A DNA stretch of 64,000 bases, from IMG/VR virus record IMGVR_UViG_3300034072_000758, positions 124,001-188,000 of that record; one strand, given 5' to 3'. Numbering within the stretch: the first letter of the stretch is position 1; every line of letters starts with the position of its first letter. The stretch is from a virus. Below are positions 49,491 to 57,663 of the stretch, piece after piece. The notes beneath the pieces are model-generated. The model was not told the DNA's origin. It made no database searches and was given only the letters and a program-made list of their open reading frames with translations. Made by a program: the position numbers and the translations under genes.

Positions 49491-49838
49491 ATGGAAGCGA
49501 TTTATTTTGATTACTTTCCACACAAACTCCGCGACTACATGTGGGGAAAGTCTATTAAAAGAGAACAGAAAGTGCGGTATTGGACACGCACGGGATACCG
49601 ATGGAACAATAAACCGCAAGTATGGGTTTTTACTCAAGGTGAACACACTGTTAATCTATACGTAGAGGATCGCGCGTCGATCCCCGATTTCAAAATATTA
49701 CGTAAGGCAAACATATACAAAATTTGGGGACGGCTTGCGGATGGGAGCGTTGGTGAAATCATGAAAGTGGAACTTATTGGTAAGACCACCAAGGAAGAAG
49801 TTGAAGAAATTCTTACCTTGATTTCTCTCAGTATGTAA
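49491..49838 (+). CDS. FW/LxL-family small protein
   Basis: A 115-residue basic member starting MEAIYFDYFPHKLRDYMWG, with VWVFTQGEHTVNLYVED strands and the tail KEEVEEILTLISLSM. The ATG at 49491 follows the terminator closely, and I see no obvious ribosome site. Confidence 0.65.
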   Translation: MEAIYFDYFPHKLRDYMWGKSIKREQKVRYWTRTGYRWNNKPQVWVFTQGEHTVNLYVEDRASIPDFKILRKANIYKIWGRLADGSVGEIMKVELIGKTTKEEVEEILTLISLSM

Positions 49839-49852
49839 GGTAAACTGCCCGC

Positions 49853-50227
49853 ATGGCCGAAGATAATATGCGCATTACTGATCCACATAAGTTGGCTGAT
49901 CTATATCAGTTCTTCTTGAAGAAAATTGAGGGACGCCTCGGTTTGCCGTCTTCTGCCAACAACATTATTCAGGGTGATCGATCCACCAGAGTCGTTGGCT
50001 TCGTGGTCAAAGACGGCTTCTACAAGTTCAATGCTTCTCTTGTGAGACTTTCCTATGAAATGCGACACTTCTGCCTAATCACCAATGTCGTGTGTAATCA
50101 ATTCGCAATCATCTTCGACATAGGTTTCGTGACCGACAATTTTGAGGTGACCGGAGCAACCATCATTGCTCGCGGCGACGGTGAGGACTTCATGAAGTTT
50201 ATGCTTGAAAAGAATGACATCACATGA
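49853..50227 (+). CDS. FW/LxL-family protein, KFxL subgroup
   Basis: A 124-residue protein with LADLYQFFLKKIEGRLG near the N-terminus, ITNVVCNQFAIIFDIGFV in the middle and the end RGDGEDFMKFMLEKNDIT. It is the closest relative of 48145 in the window. Confidence 0.65.
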   Translation: MAEDNMRITDPHKLADLYQFFLKKIEGRLGLPSSANNIIQGDRSTRVVGFVVKDGFYKFNASLVRLSYEMRHFCLITNVVCNQFAIIFDIGFVTDNFEVTGATIIARGDGEDFMKFMLEKNDIT

Positions 50228-50550
50228 GACGCAACGATGTGGTCTTTTGCCATTCTGGGGCGACACGCGACCCTCCACACTTTTCGCCGTATGGGCGGAT
50301 AGTAAAGAGAGTCGGCGATAAGTTCGAAGTTATCTTCTGTAACGGAGAGCGTTGGACGCTGGCGGAAGATGACCTGACTATCCATTACTATGGCGGGCGG
50401 ATCGATACGAAAACCAACTGGCATCCGACTAAGATCAGGCCCTTGAAAGAATGGCAGATCGTCGTTCGATTCCCAACACTCCGTAAGCTGAAAGCCATAG
50501 CTGCGCGGTATGAACGGGCTTATGGTAAGAAGAACATGTTTGATGAATGA
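50224..50550 (+). CDS. Hypothetical protein with SH3-like beta segment
   Basis: A 108-residue basic protein. FEVIFCNGERWTLAEDDLT has the look of a small beta-barrel edge as in SH3-like phage proteins; the C-terminal half is basic and helical (TLRKLKAIAARYERAYGKK). It overlaps the family gene 49853 by four bases. No firm assignment. Confidence 0.5.
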   Translation: MRRNDVVFCHSGATRDPPHFSPYGRIVKRVGDKFEVIFCNGERWTLAEDDLTIHYYGGRIDTKTNWHPTKIRPLKEWQIVVRFPTLRKLKAIAARYERAYGKKNMFDE

Positions 50551-50914
50551 TTGGAAAATTTGGGTTCAAATAATCAATAATATGCGGTGGGCTACTTACG
50601 GAAGTAAGTGGCTTAAAACACCTTATGAGTTTATGTATGCAAGTGTTTTCTTTGTGGGTGGCGGAGAAAATATGCTCTATACTTATCGCATCGTCATCAC
50701 TCTTAAATCTAAATTCAAGATAGAATTAACATTTAATTTTCGATTGGACCCATTTTCTACCTTGGAGTTTGATGTTAGGTCTAATGAGGAAGCCCCGTAT
50801 CGTATTGATCCTAGCACCATGACTATGACCGCGCGTCAATATGCGCCCACAATCATCACTCAAGATGAAATGGATGAAATCTTGATAGTCCTAACTCTGA
50901 CTGCTTTCGAGTAA
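50543..50914 (+). CDS. FW/LxL-family small protein
   Basis: A 123-residue member: MNDWKIWVQIINNMRWATYG, strands YRIVITLKSKFKIELTFNF and the tail QDEMDEILIVLTLTAFE. It pairs with 50918, whose N-terminus (EIWVKLINTLNW) is very similar, so the two look like tandem duplicates. Confidence 0.7.
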   Translation: MNDWKIWVQIINNMRWATYGSKWLKTPYEFMYASVFFVGGGENMLYTYRIVITLKSKFKIELTFNFRLDPFSTLEFDVRSNEEAPYRIDPSTMTMTARQYAPTIITQDEMDEILIVLTLTAFE

Positions 50915-50917
50915 CAC

Positions 50918-51334
50918 ATGAAATTGGAAGCTGAAATTTGGGTGAAACTTATAAACACCCTCAATTGGCACGGTAATAACCGTTTCAAGCGCCGCTGGTG
51001 CTCGCAGGGTGTTTGGGAGGCGTATATAATACCTGCTGGTAGCTTCAATAAACGAAAGGGTACATTGTTTCGGGTCGTGATAAGATATATAAGTCTTGAC
51101 CTCGCCACCGAGTATTTCAAGAGCGAAAAAATGTTTGGGGTAACACCATTAAAAGGCCATTCCCCATACGAAGCGTTGTTCGATATTGATTACCAAGAAC
51201 CTCCAATTAAATATAGCACCAAGAGATTGGAGTTCCGCGACGGTTGGACAAAAACATCAATGACCAAAGATGAAATCGAAGAAGCAATAGTGGCTTTCTT
51301 CTTGACACTGGACCCTTATACGTATAACTCTTAA
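50918..51334 (+). CDS. FW/LxL-family small protein
   Basis: A 138-residue member with EAEIWVKLINTLNWHG at the N-terminus and the tail KDEIEEAIVAFFLTL followed by eight further residues (DPYTYNS at the end). Likely tandem duplicate of 50543. It directly precedes the ThrRS gene. Confidence 0.7.
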   Translation: MKLEAEIWVKLINTLNWHGNNRFKRRWCSQGVWEAYIIPAGSFNKRKGTLFRVVIRYISLDLATEYFKSEKMFGVTPLKGHSPYEALFDIDYQEPPIKYSTKRLEFRDGWTKTSMTKDEIEEAIVAFFLTLDPYTYNS

Positions 51335-51360
51335 GCTTAAATTCAAAACTTGAGATACAC

Positions 51361-52593
51361 ATGTCTGACATCGAAAATCCCCATGATCACCGCAACATCG
51401 GTCGTGATCTTGACCTCTTCCACATTCAGGAAGAAGGCAAAGGTATGGTCTTCTGGCACCAGAAGGGATGGCTTGTCTATCGCGCGCTGGAAACCTACAT
51501 TCGCAAGAAGCTCGATCAGCATGGCTATCAAGAGGTCAACACGCCTCTCCTGATGGATCGCGTTCTGTGGGAAAAGTCGGGTCATTGGGAAAAGTTCAAG
51601 AAGAACATGTTCATCTGCGAAACGGATGAAGACGAGTTCCTTGCGCTCAAGCCGATGAATTGCCCGTCGCATATTCAAATTTTCAATGACCGTCAAAAGT
51701 CCTACCGCGATCTCCCAATCCGCATGGCTGAGTTCGGCTCCTGCCATCGTTTCGAGTCATCTGGCGGTCTTCATGGCCTGATGCGTGTTCGCGCCTTCAA
51801 GCAAGATGACGCGCATATCTTCTGCCGTGAAGATCAGGTCGTGTCCGAGGTGGCAGACTTCATCGCCCTTCTCAAGGAAGTGTACGGCGATCTCGGTGTT
51901 AAGCTGGGGAATGTCTATCTGGCTTTGCGTCCTGAGACGCGAGCGGGAACGGATGAAGTATGGGATAAAGCCGAAGCTCAATTAGCCGAAGCTTCAAGGT
52001 TGGCGGGTGTGGAAGCGATTCCCGTAGAAGGTGAAGGCGCATTCTATGGTCCCAAGCTTGAGTTCCATCTGGAAGATTCGCAAGGCCGGTCATGGCAATG
52101 CGGGACGATCCAGCTTGACTTTGTTCTGCCACAAAGACTGGACGCTTCCTACATCAATGAGCAAGGCGAGAAACAAATTCCCGTGATGCTCCACCGCGCC
52201 ATTCTGGGAACGTTTGAACGTTTCCTCGGTATCTATATCGAGCACTGTAAGGGACGCTTCCCACTATGGATGGCCCCGGTCCAATTCTCTGTGCTTCCCA
52301 TCGTCACGGAATGTAATGACTACGGACACGAAGTCGCAGCCATCTTCAAGGAAGCTGGTCTCCGGGTTGAAGTCGATGATCGGTCGGAAACGCTAAATGC
52401 CAAAATCCGCGACAAAGCGGTCCAAAAGGTTCCATATTTGGTGATCATCGGTAAGCGCGAGCGCAATCAACGCACCGTGACGATCAAAGCTCCGGGGGTG
52501 AGCGATGAGCCTGAATCACAATGGACCCGGCCATTGGACGATCTGCCTCAGTGGATCAAAAACAATTACGGCTGGATTAAAAAATTCCAATGA
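51361..52593 (+). CDS. thrS: Threonyl-tRNA synthetase without TGS and editing domains
   Basis: A 410-residue class II synthetase that begins at the catalytic core (HRNIGRDLDLFHIQEEGKGM). The Zn ligands of ThrRS are present: Cys101 in PMNCPSH, His152 in DAHIFC and His278 in LHRAILGT. Motif 2 is CHRFESSGGLHGLMRVRAF (residues 129-147). The anticodon-binding domain fills about residues 305-400. The N-terminal TGS and editing (N2) domains of the roughly 640-residue bacterial enzyme are absent, so Ser-tRNA-Thr could not be cleared in cis. The gene is GC-richer than the family genes before it. It overlaps the 52590 gene by four bases. Confidence 0.93.
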   Translation: MSDIENPHDHRNIGRDLDLFHIQEEGKGMVFWHQKGWLVYRALETYIRKKLDQHGYQEVNTPLLMDRVLWEKSGHWEKFKKNMFICETDEDEFLALKPMNCPSHIQIFNDRQKSYRDLPIRMAEFGSCHRFESSGGLHGLMRVRAFKQDDAHIFCREDQVVSEVADFIALLKEVYGDLGVKLGNVYLALRPETRAGTDEVWDKAEAQLAEASRLAGVEAIPVEGEGAFYGPKLEFHLEDSQGRSWQCGTIQLDFVLPQRLDASYINEQGEKQIPVMLHRAILGTFERFLGIYIEHCKGRFPLWMAPVQFSVLPIVTECNDYGHEVAAIFKEAGLRVEVDDRSETLNAKIRDKAVQKVPYLVIIGKRERNQRTVTIKAPGVSDEPESQWTRPLDDLPQWIKNNYGWIKKFQ

Positions 52594-52892
52594 GCATCGA
52601 AGAATATATCGCACGAACCAATAGCGATTGGGCCAATGAGGGTAGCGGATACCAGATGTATCGAGTCTGGTACTCGCGCCGCGCTGGCCACAAAGAGTTC
52701 ATGTTCCAAGGTGGGAAATCTCAAGCGGAAGCTGAGGATTTAGCGCAGGATCATTTCGACAATCGGGATGAACATAACCGCCAGCATCATGGTCATGCCA
52801 AGGTTATTCGCACAACGCCCGTGGCCAAGTCTGTGGATGCTCAGGCACCAAAGGCGACATTCGGTGACTGGTTACGTAACCTGTTCCGCTAG
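52590..52892 (+). CDS. Hypothetical protein, 100 residues
   Basis: A small protein with an N-terminal alpha/beta part (GYQMYRVWYSRRAGHKEFMFQ, then QAEAEDLAQDHF), a His/Asn-rich middle (DEHNRQHHGHAKV) and a C-terminal amphipathic GDWLRNLFR. It overlaps ThrRS by four bases and is probably co-translated. No family recognised. Confidence 0.55.
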   Translation: MSIEEYIARTNSDWANEGSGYQMYRVWYSRRAGHKEFMFQGGKSQAEAEDLAQDHFDNRDEHNRQHHGHAKVIRTTPVAKSVDAQAPKATFGDWLRNLFR

Positions 52893-53242
52893 ATCGTTAG
52901 CGCCAGCTTTATTAACATTTCGTCCATAGCTTCCTGATCGTTCGTGTGGTATTCAAGAAGCTTTAGGCTTGTGAACGAGACCATAAAACCGTTACCCGTA
53001 TGTATTGTGTAGAATGGCTCCGGTTGCATTACATATGCCGGGGTCATTTCTATTTTAGCAGATAATAAACTATGCTCTATTTCAAGCATATTTCTGCGTT
53101 TCTCCATAGTAATCGTAATTTTATATTCACCGATATTATATATTGCGGGCGTTATTCCAGCATCATTGCTCCCCATCCATTGCGTATGATCCGCGTCAGA
53201 AACAAGCTTTAGAATGAATTGGGGATTTTCGAGGATATTCAT
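52889..53242 (-). CDS. FW/LxL-family small protein
   Basis: A 117-residue member on the minus strand: MNILENPQFILKLVSDADH, strands YKITITMEKRRNMLEIE and the tail EAMDEMLIKLALTI. It overlaps 53239 by four bases and the convergent 52590 gene by four. Confidence 0.7.
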   Translation of the reverse strand: MNILENPQFILKLVSDADHTQWMGSNDAGITPAIYNIGEYKITITMEKRRNMLEIEHSLLSAKIEMTPAYVMQPEPFYTIHTGNGFMVSFTSLKLLEYHTNDQEAMDEMLIKLALTI

Positions 53243-53613
53243 TTCTCAACGTCCGCATACCATTCGTCCAGAGTGTAGACGGTGATATGACCGACATCGA
53301 AGTTCTCGATCAGGAACATGCGTCCGCCGATTGTAAAGCTCTTAGCGTCCATAACTGCGCGGTTACACCGTAACGCATTCTGTTGAGCCTCAAGAGCCTC
53401 CTGCGTATCTTTGTCTTCGAGATATAAACGCATCATTTCCTGAGACGCCTTGGTTGCCGCCTCTCGAAGACTCACCAATTGAGCCGTGCGTCTGGTTACA
53501 ATTTCTGCAATATCCTTGATCAGGGTATCGGCACTCTCGTATATTATCGGAACATCGTGCGTGTCGGATCGTCCGTCACCATTGTCTACCAGAATTTCGA
53601 TTACCAGTCGCAT
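53239..53613 (-). CDS. Hypothetical protein with coiled-coil centre
   Basis: A 124-residue protein: an N-terminal strand (RLVIEILVDNGDG), a long charged helix (residues about 30-85, VTRRTAQLVSLREAATKAS and LYLEDKDTQEALEAQQNAL) and a beta end (FTIGGRMFLIENFDVGH). The ATG at 53613 overlaps the previous stop (TAATG). It shares the ending DEWYAD with the DWYAD of the upstream gene. Function unknown. Confidence 0.55.
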   Translation of the reverse strand: MRLVIEILVDNGDGRSDTHDVPIIYESADTLIKDIAEIVTRRTAQLVSLREAATKASQEMMRLYLEDKDTQEALEAQQNALRCNRAVMDAKSFTIGGRMFLIENFDVGHITVYTLDEWYADVEK

Positions 53614-53903
53614 TAGTCTTCCACCCACACATCTTCTTCACCGTGACCATGCCTATTGGCGGTCACCAAGCCGTCACCGTCAACAACCGCTACTCTCAGA
53701 GCATCGGCATACCAGTCTTTGACTTGCGCTGAATTGAAGCGCTTCAAATAAGTGTCTGCGCTTTCGTGGTGAGCCTCGCATACCAGTTGATCATTCTTGA
53801 CCCTGACCTCGAACAGAACGCCTTCTAACAACGTGTCCCCGAAGCTGTAGCCGTCAACATACGCGACTTCGACTTCACCTTTTTCGGTCATCAGTTTAGG
53901 CAT
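53613..53903 (-). CDS. Hypothetical protein, 96 residues
   Basis: A small protein starting MPKLMTEKGEVEVAYVDGY, with SADTYLKRFNSAQVKDWYAD near residues 50-68 and an acidic His-containing tail (NRHGHGEEDVWVED). GGAG lies eight bases before the ATG at 53903. ESADT and WYAD also occur in the downstream gene, suggesting common ancestry. Confidence 0.55.
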   Translation of the reverse strand: MPKLMTEKGEVEVAYVDGYSFGDTLLEGVLFEVRVKNDQLVCEAHHESADTYLKRFNSAQVKDWYADALRVAVVDGDGLVTANRHGHGEEDVWVED

Positions 53904-53920
53904 CGGGAACTCCAAATAAA

Positions 53921-53949
53921 TTGTCCTACACATAATATTGATATATAGT
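53921..53949 (+). promoter_or_regulatory. Sigma70-like promoter TTGTCC-N17-TATAGT
   Basis: TTGTCC (53921-53926) and TATAGT (53944-53949) lie 22 bases upstream of the phosphatase ATG, in the gap between divergent genes. Confidence 0.4.
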
Positions 53950-53970
53950 GTGTCTATCAAGGAAAAAGTT

Positions 53971-54711
53971 ATGAGAACCATTTACGCCTTTACCGATGTT
54001 CACGGCCATTACGATATTGCCCGTTCCGCCTTTGAGTATATCTTGGCGATGGACGCCGATGCGCGGTTTATCGGGCTGGGTGACTATGTAGATCGCGGCC
54101 CCAGATCGCCCGAACTCGTAGAATATCTTATCGAGAACGAGATCGAATGCCTCATGGGTAATCATGAATCCATGATGATCGGCGCGCATGATGTCGGATA
54201 CTACTCCGGGGCAGGAGCTTACCGTTTCTGGGCCGGGAATGGCGGTTTGGAAACTGAAAAGTCCTACGAGGGACAAGAAGACCTTCGCGCTAAACATGTG
54301 CTATGGATGCGTGGACTTCCTACGTTCATCGAGACAGAAGCAAACATCTTCGTCCATGCTGGGTTGAACCCGGATAAGACTATGGCGGAACAGACGAATG
54401 AAGATCGTATGTGGATACGAAACAAATTCCTGTTCTCTCTCCATGATTTTGGAAAGCATGTCGTTCACGGTCACACACCGCGCGAAGGGATTGAGCTTCG
54501 TCCCAATCGTACCAATCTGGACGTGGGTACACCGTTTGTGCGCCGCATGGCTATCGGAGCGTTCAAGGAGGACGTAAAAGGGCCGGTGGGTATCATTCTC
54601 TTGGAAGCTAAGGACGAGGATAGCGAGTTCACTGTGAGCCGCTACACTCGCACCGATAATGTCTGGTCGGATGGTATCAAAGAGACGATCCCAAATAATT
54701 ATAAGGCTTGA
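53971..54711 (+). CDS. PPP-family metallophosphatase (lambda-phosphatase-like)
   Basis: A 246-residue protein with all the PPP signature motifs: DVHGH at residues 9-13, GDYVDRG at 37-43, GNHE at 63-66, then VHAGL and HGHTP further on. These bind two metal ions and hydrolyse phosphate monoesters; relatives act on Ser/Thr phosphoproteins or on Ap4A-type dinucleotides. The substrate cannot be decided here. The ATG at 53971 is preferred to one 33 bases upstream. Its own promoter lies just upstream; the 54714 gene follows closely. Confidence 0.9.
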   Translation: MRTIYAFTDVHGHYDIARSAFEYILAMDADARFIGLGDYVDRGPRSPELVEYLIENEIECLMGNHESMMIGAHDVGYYSGAGAYRFWAGNGGLETEKSYEGQEDLRAKHVLWMRGLPTFIETEANIFVHAGLNPDKTMAEQTNEDRMWIRNKFLFSLHDFGKHVVHGHTPREGIELRPNRTNLDVGTPFVRRMAIGAFKEDVKGPVGIILLEAKDEDSEFTVSRYTRTDNVWSDGIKETIPNNYKA

Positions 54712-54713
54712 TC

Positions 54714-55226
54714 GTGCCACCGGTAGAAGACGTATTCCATCATCAGCGGAATGATCTAGTTACGCAAATGTATGAAGGTAAAGTTGAGAAGAAAGCCGTA
54801 ATGAGCTTTCTTTTCGACATTATCACGGATATGTATGGTATCATGCGATCCGAAACTGTGCTCCCACCGGAATTTCATCAGGACTACGTTTTTCTCAAAC
54901 TAAATCTCGAACATTATATGAATGATCGGGAAGTTCCCGACGATGTTATTGGTGATCATACTATACCACAAAGGTATGACATGTATGGTCTTCATATGCT
55001 CATATACATTATGACTAAGTTCCAAAAAACACTTAGAGGTGAACATATGTTATTCACCAGTTCTAGCCAATCATTCTTTCGTTTGATCCCTTCGTTCTTT
55101 ACTTACATAAAGCATCGAGGTCAGGACAATTTTAAGATCGATGACATATTGACATCGCGGGTAATGTTGTATTACGATAACGTAAGCAAGTTTCGTTTCG
55201 GATACCCATTAAGGCCCACGAATTGA
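54714..55226 (+). CDS. Hypothetical helical protein, 170 residues
   Basis: A mainly helical protein (KAVMSFLFDIITDMYGIMRSE; MLIYIMTKFQKTLRGEHM) without a recognised domain. GTG at 54714 has AAGG eight bases upstream; a TTG at 54708 overlapping the phosphatase stop is the alternative. It overlaps the next gene by four bases. Confidence 0.5.
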   Translation: MPPVEDVFHHQRNDLVTQMYEGKVEKKAVMSFLFDIITDMYGIMRSETVLPPEFHQDYVFLKLNLEHYMNDREVPDDVIGDHTIPQRYDMYGLHMLIYIMTKFQKTLRGEHMLFTSSSQSFFRLIPSFFTYIKHRGQDNFKIDDILTSRVMLYYDNVSKFRFGYPLRPTN

Positions 55227-55642
55227 AAATCGAACAACTCAAAGCTCTGATCTACAAGACACCAATCAACAGGCGCAATCGGGTAACCCCCGATACATTC
55301 ATGGTGTCCACTGATGAATACCAAGTATTCTTGCGCTTGGTACGAAAGCCCGATGGGCTAATCGCCGAAGTCGCGCTCGCAACGAAGACCCTTCATATCA
55401 AATCTCAGATGTCGATCTTCGAGCTACCGGGTGGGGATGTTCTCGAAGCCGCAGATGCACCCAATCGTTTTCCGGTAGCCATCGGCGCTGCGAACAGGAT
55501 GGTATTGAAAGGCGTCGAGCCATCTACGTTTAAGGTTGTCGATTGCCGCGCCCTACGCCAAACCAAAGATGGCGCGCAAAGCTATATCGACCCCGAAGAA
55601 GTCGAGAACGAGCTTATGCTTCTCGTCCTCATGGAACTGTAA
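55223..55642 (+). CDS. FW/LxL-family small protein
   Basis: A 139-residue member with TTG as probable start (overlapping the previous stop as TTGA), an N-terminal helix (MKIEQLKALIYKTPINRRN), strands EYQVFLRLVRKPDGLIAEVA and the tail EEVENELMLLVLMEL. Confidence 0.6.
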   Translation: MKIEQLKALIYKTPINRRNRVTPDTFMVSTDEYQVFLRLVRKPDGLIAEVALATKTLHIKSQMSIFELPGGDVLEAADAPNRFPVAIGAANRMVLKGVEPSTFKVVDCRALRQTKDGAQSYIDPEEVENELMLLVLMEL

Positions 55643-56037
55643 TGAACCCAGAATTATTTAAAAAACTAATTGAGCAAGCTACCATCATTGGGTCAAGATA
55701 CGGTTTCATCGCGTCCACCAATGATTATACGATACATGTCAATTCAGCCGACTGGACTAATAAAATCACAGTTCAGCTTCAAACGAATGTCAGTGGCGAT
55801 TTGATCGTCGTTCACGGGTCCGTGCTACGATCCGGCAACGTGACGGGAATGGAGTTTCCAACACACTACTTTTATGTTGATAACAAAATGGCGGTCTCAT
55901 ATGATCCAATCTCTCCCGACTATGGGTTTGCCATATCGGATGCCGTGATCTACTATAATTGTGATTCAAATAATTTCACCAAAGATCGTGATATAATCGG
56001 TGATCATCTGGCGATGCTGATCATCAACCATTTATAA
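55642..56037 (+). CDS. FW/LxL-family small protein
   Basis: A 131-residue member: MNPELFKKLIEQATIIGSR, strands WTNKITVQLQTNVSGDLIVV and a degenerate tail RDIIGDHLAMLIINHL. Its ATG shares one base with the previous stop. Confidence 0.6.
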   Translation: MNPELFKKLIEQATIIGSRYGFIASTNDYTIHVNSADWTNKITVQLQTNVSGDLIVVHGSVLRSGNVTGMEFPTHYFYVDNKMAVSYDPISPDYGFAISDAVIYYNCDSNNFTKDRDIIGDHLAMLIINHL

Positions 56038-56064
56038 AAATTTAATAGAAATTAAGGGTATATT

Positions 56065-56574
56065 TTGATACAACAAAATATGTCCAGTGATTACATGTTT
56101 GACAAACTTGATGTGTGGTTGGCGCTTTTAGCCAAAGCCAAACCCGTTAGTTCCCAGATAGAAACTCTTGCCGATAAGCGTTTACGCATTCGGTATAAGT
56201 ATCTACCTGACGAGAAGCTGTCGATCCTCGTCCGCGAACCTATCTTCAAATACAAGACCTACCGCAACGGTGGCTTCATCGATTATGAACGATTTCGATA
56301 TTGGGTTGAAAATCCCGGTCGGCCTATGCCCCGTGAAGGTTTCTATGATTTCCTTCATCACCCGATGGAAGTGGTATTCAAGTATCGAAACACTTTTCAG
56401 TTCACGATCAAATTCCAAGCTTGTAAGGGTCGGGCTGCCTTTCCGGTAAGAACGGTTTTAGACAATGGTGAATACCATATGTCCTACTGTATGGAGCAAT
56501 CCCTTCGCCCTATTCGTAAATCGTCTCAAGAAAAAATTGATGAAGCCATGATGCGATTGGCGTTGACGCTATGA
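56065..56574 (+). CDS. FW/LxL-family small protein
   Basis: A 169-residue member with TTG as start (AAGGG eight bases upstream), KLDVWLALLAKAKPVS at the N-terminus and the tail QEKIDEAMMRLALTL. The middle is extended relative to most members (residues about 55-110, aromatic and basic). Confidence 0.65.
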   Translation: MIQQNMSSDYMFDKLDVWLALLAKAKPVSSQIETLADKRLRIRYKYLPDEKLSILVREPIFKYKTYRNGGFIDYERFRYWVENPGRPMPREGFYDFLHHPMEVVFKYRNTFQFTIKFQACKGRAAFPVRTVLDNGEYHMSYCMEQSLRPIRKSSQEKIDEAMMRLALTL

Positions 56575-56945
56575 GAATCCAAGATGATGTTCAATTCTGG
56601 GCTGCGCTGTGTCATACATGCGATAAATTTGTTGTGCCTTATCCTGTGTCGGTGAAAGGTGTATCGAGATATTGGCCAGTCGAATATCATCATACCGAGC
56701 TACCACTTTCATTTTATATTTTATATAATGTTTCAAAACCCGGCATCATTCGAGTAATATATAAGCACAAATTCATGTGCGTTATGAAAGTACGATTTGG
56801 TGAGGTTCCGTTCACCTTAAACCGCCATGAAGCTGTTGATCTTGAGGACGTATTTCATACAAAAATAAAGCCGTTACGCGGGACTTCTATTGAAGAAGTG
56901 GAAGATATATTGGTTAACCTTCGTTTGTCTGTTGACCTTGTGTAA
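56571..56945 (+). CDS. FW/LxL-family small protein
   Basis: A 124-residue member with the typical DDVQFWAALCHTCDKF start, strands LSFYILYNVSKPGIIRVIY and the tail IEEVEDILVNLRLSVDLV. ATGA overlap with the preceding gene. Confidence 0.7.
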   Translation: MRIQDDVQFWAALCHTCDKFVVPYPVSVKGVSRYWPVEYHHTELPLSFYILYNVSKPGIIRVIYKHKFMCVMKVRFGEVPFTLNRHEAVDLEDVFHTKIKPLRGTSIEEVEDILVNLRLSVDLV

Positions 56946-56984
56946 GTACAAGTATACACTACACCTCTAAGTGGGAGTGATGTT

Positions 56985-57377
56985 GTGCTTAAAGACTTTG
57001 AGTTGTGGCGTGATATTTTCTATATGGCCGAGACGGTCTATGTAGAGGATAAAAATTTTTTTATTTGTAAAAAGCGTTTAGATGCTAGTGACATCAGCAT
57101 GTATATAGAAGTCAAGTTGGATAAAGAACGTCCAGAAGACTTGATTACTATGACCGTCAAGTCGGAGCATTTTGACACCAAAATCATTCTCACACCCGCT
57201 GAGGTGGGTGATTATGAAGAAGACACCATGTTATTTCAAATTACCAGCAATGCGGCTTTATTTATTGATCGGGAAGCTCGTGTTGAATACGAGTTGAATG
57301 ACTGTTCAGAAGCACAGATTATGGAAAAAATCGGCCACTATCGCTTGCTGTCCACACCGTCTCTAGGGACAGCTTGA
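56985..57377 (+). CDS. FW/LxL-family protein with diverged tail
   Basis: A 130-residue protein that starts with GTG after GGGAG. It has the N-terminal motif KDFELWRDIFYMAE and beta strands (ISMYIEVKLDKE), but the tail is diverged and longer (EAQIMEKIGHYRLLSTPSLG). Assignment to the family rests mainly on the N-terminus and position. Confidence 0.5.
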   Translation: MLKDFELWRDIFYMAETVYVEDKNFFICKKRLDASDISMYIEVKLDKERPEDLITMTVKSEHFDTKIILTPAEVGDYEEDTMLFQITSNAALFIDREARVEYELNDCSEAQIMEKIGHYRLLSTPSLGTA

Positions 57378-57401
57378 CAAATACTGTATCTATGGTAAGG
57401 T
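57374..57401 (+). promoter_or_regulatory. Sigma70-like promoter TTGACA-N16-TAAGGT
   Basis: The -35 overlaps the stop codon of the 56985 gene; TAAGGT (57396-57401) follows after 16 bases, 44 bases upstream of the ATG at 57445. Confidence 0.55.
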
Positions 57402-57444
57402 ATAGTCATCGAATATGACTTTCACTTATTGAAGGATACCAAAT

Positions 57445-57663
57445 ATGAGCAAGCGTCGAGACGACATCTTCAAGCAAAGCCGTTTCTTCACGGTTCAAGA
57501 CGCTGTTCGTGAGCGTCATGCCTATGACGCCATGCTGGAAGAAAAGGCCCGCAAGCGCCAAATCAAGGAACTGGAAGGCCGTCTTAAGCTGGCCTTGAAG
57601 CATGGCTGGGAGCACATCGCCGCCCGCACCCAAGCCCGTCTCGAAAAGCTCAAGGCTGCGTAA
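57445..57663 (+). CDS. Small basic helical protein
   Basis: A 72-residue, Arg/Lys-rich, almost entirely helical protein (DDIFKQSRFFTVQDAVRERH; RKRQIKELEGRLKLALKHGW) with heptad-like Leu spacing near residues 38-52, a probable short coiled coil. AAGGA precedes the ATG. Nucleic-acid binding is plausible from charge only. Its last base is the first of the next gene. Confidence 0.6.
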   Translation: MSKRRDDIFKQSRFFTVQDAVRERHAYDAMLEEKARKRQIKELEGRLKLALKHGWEHIAARTQARLEKLKAA

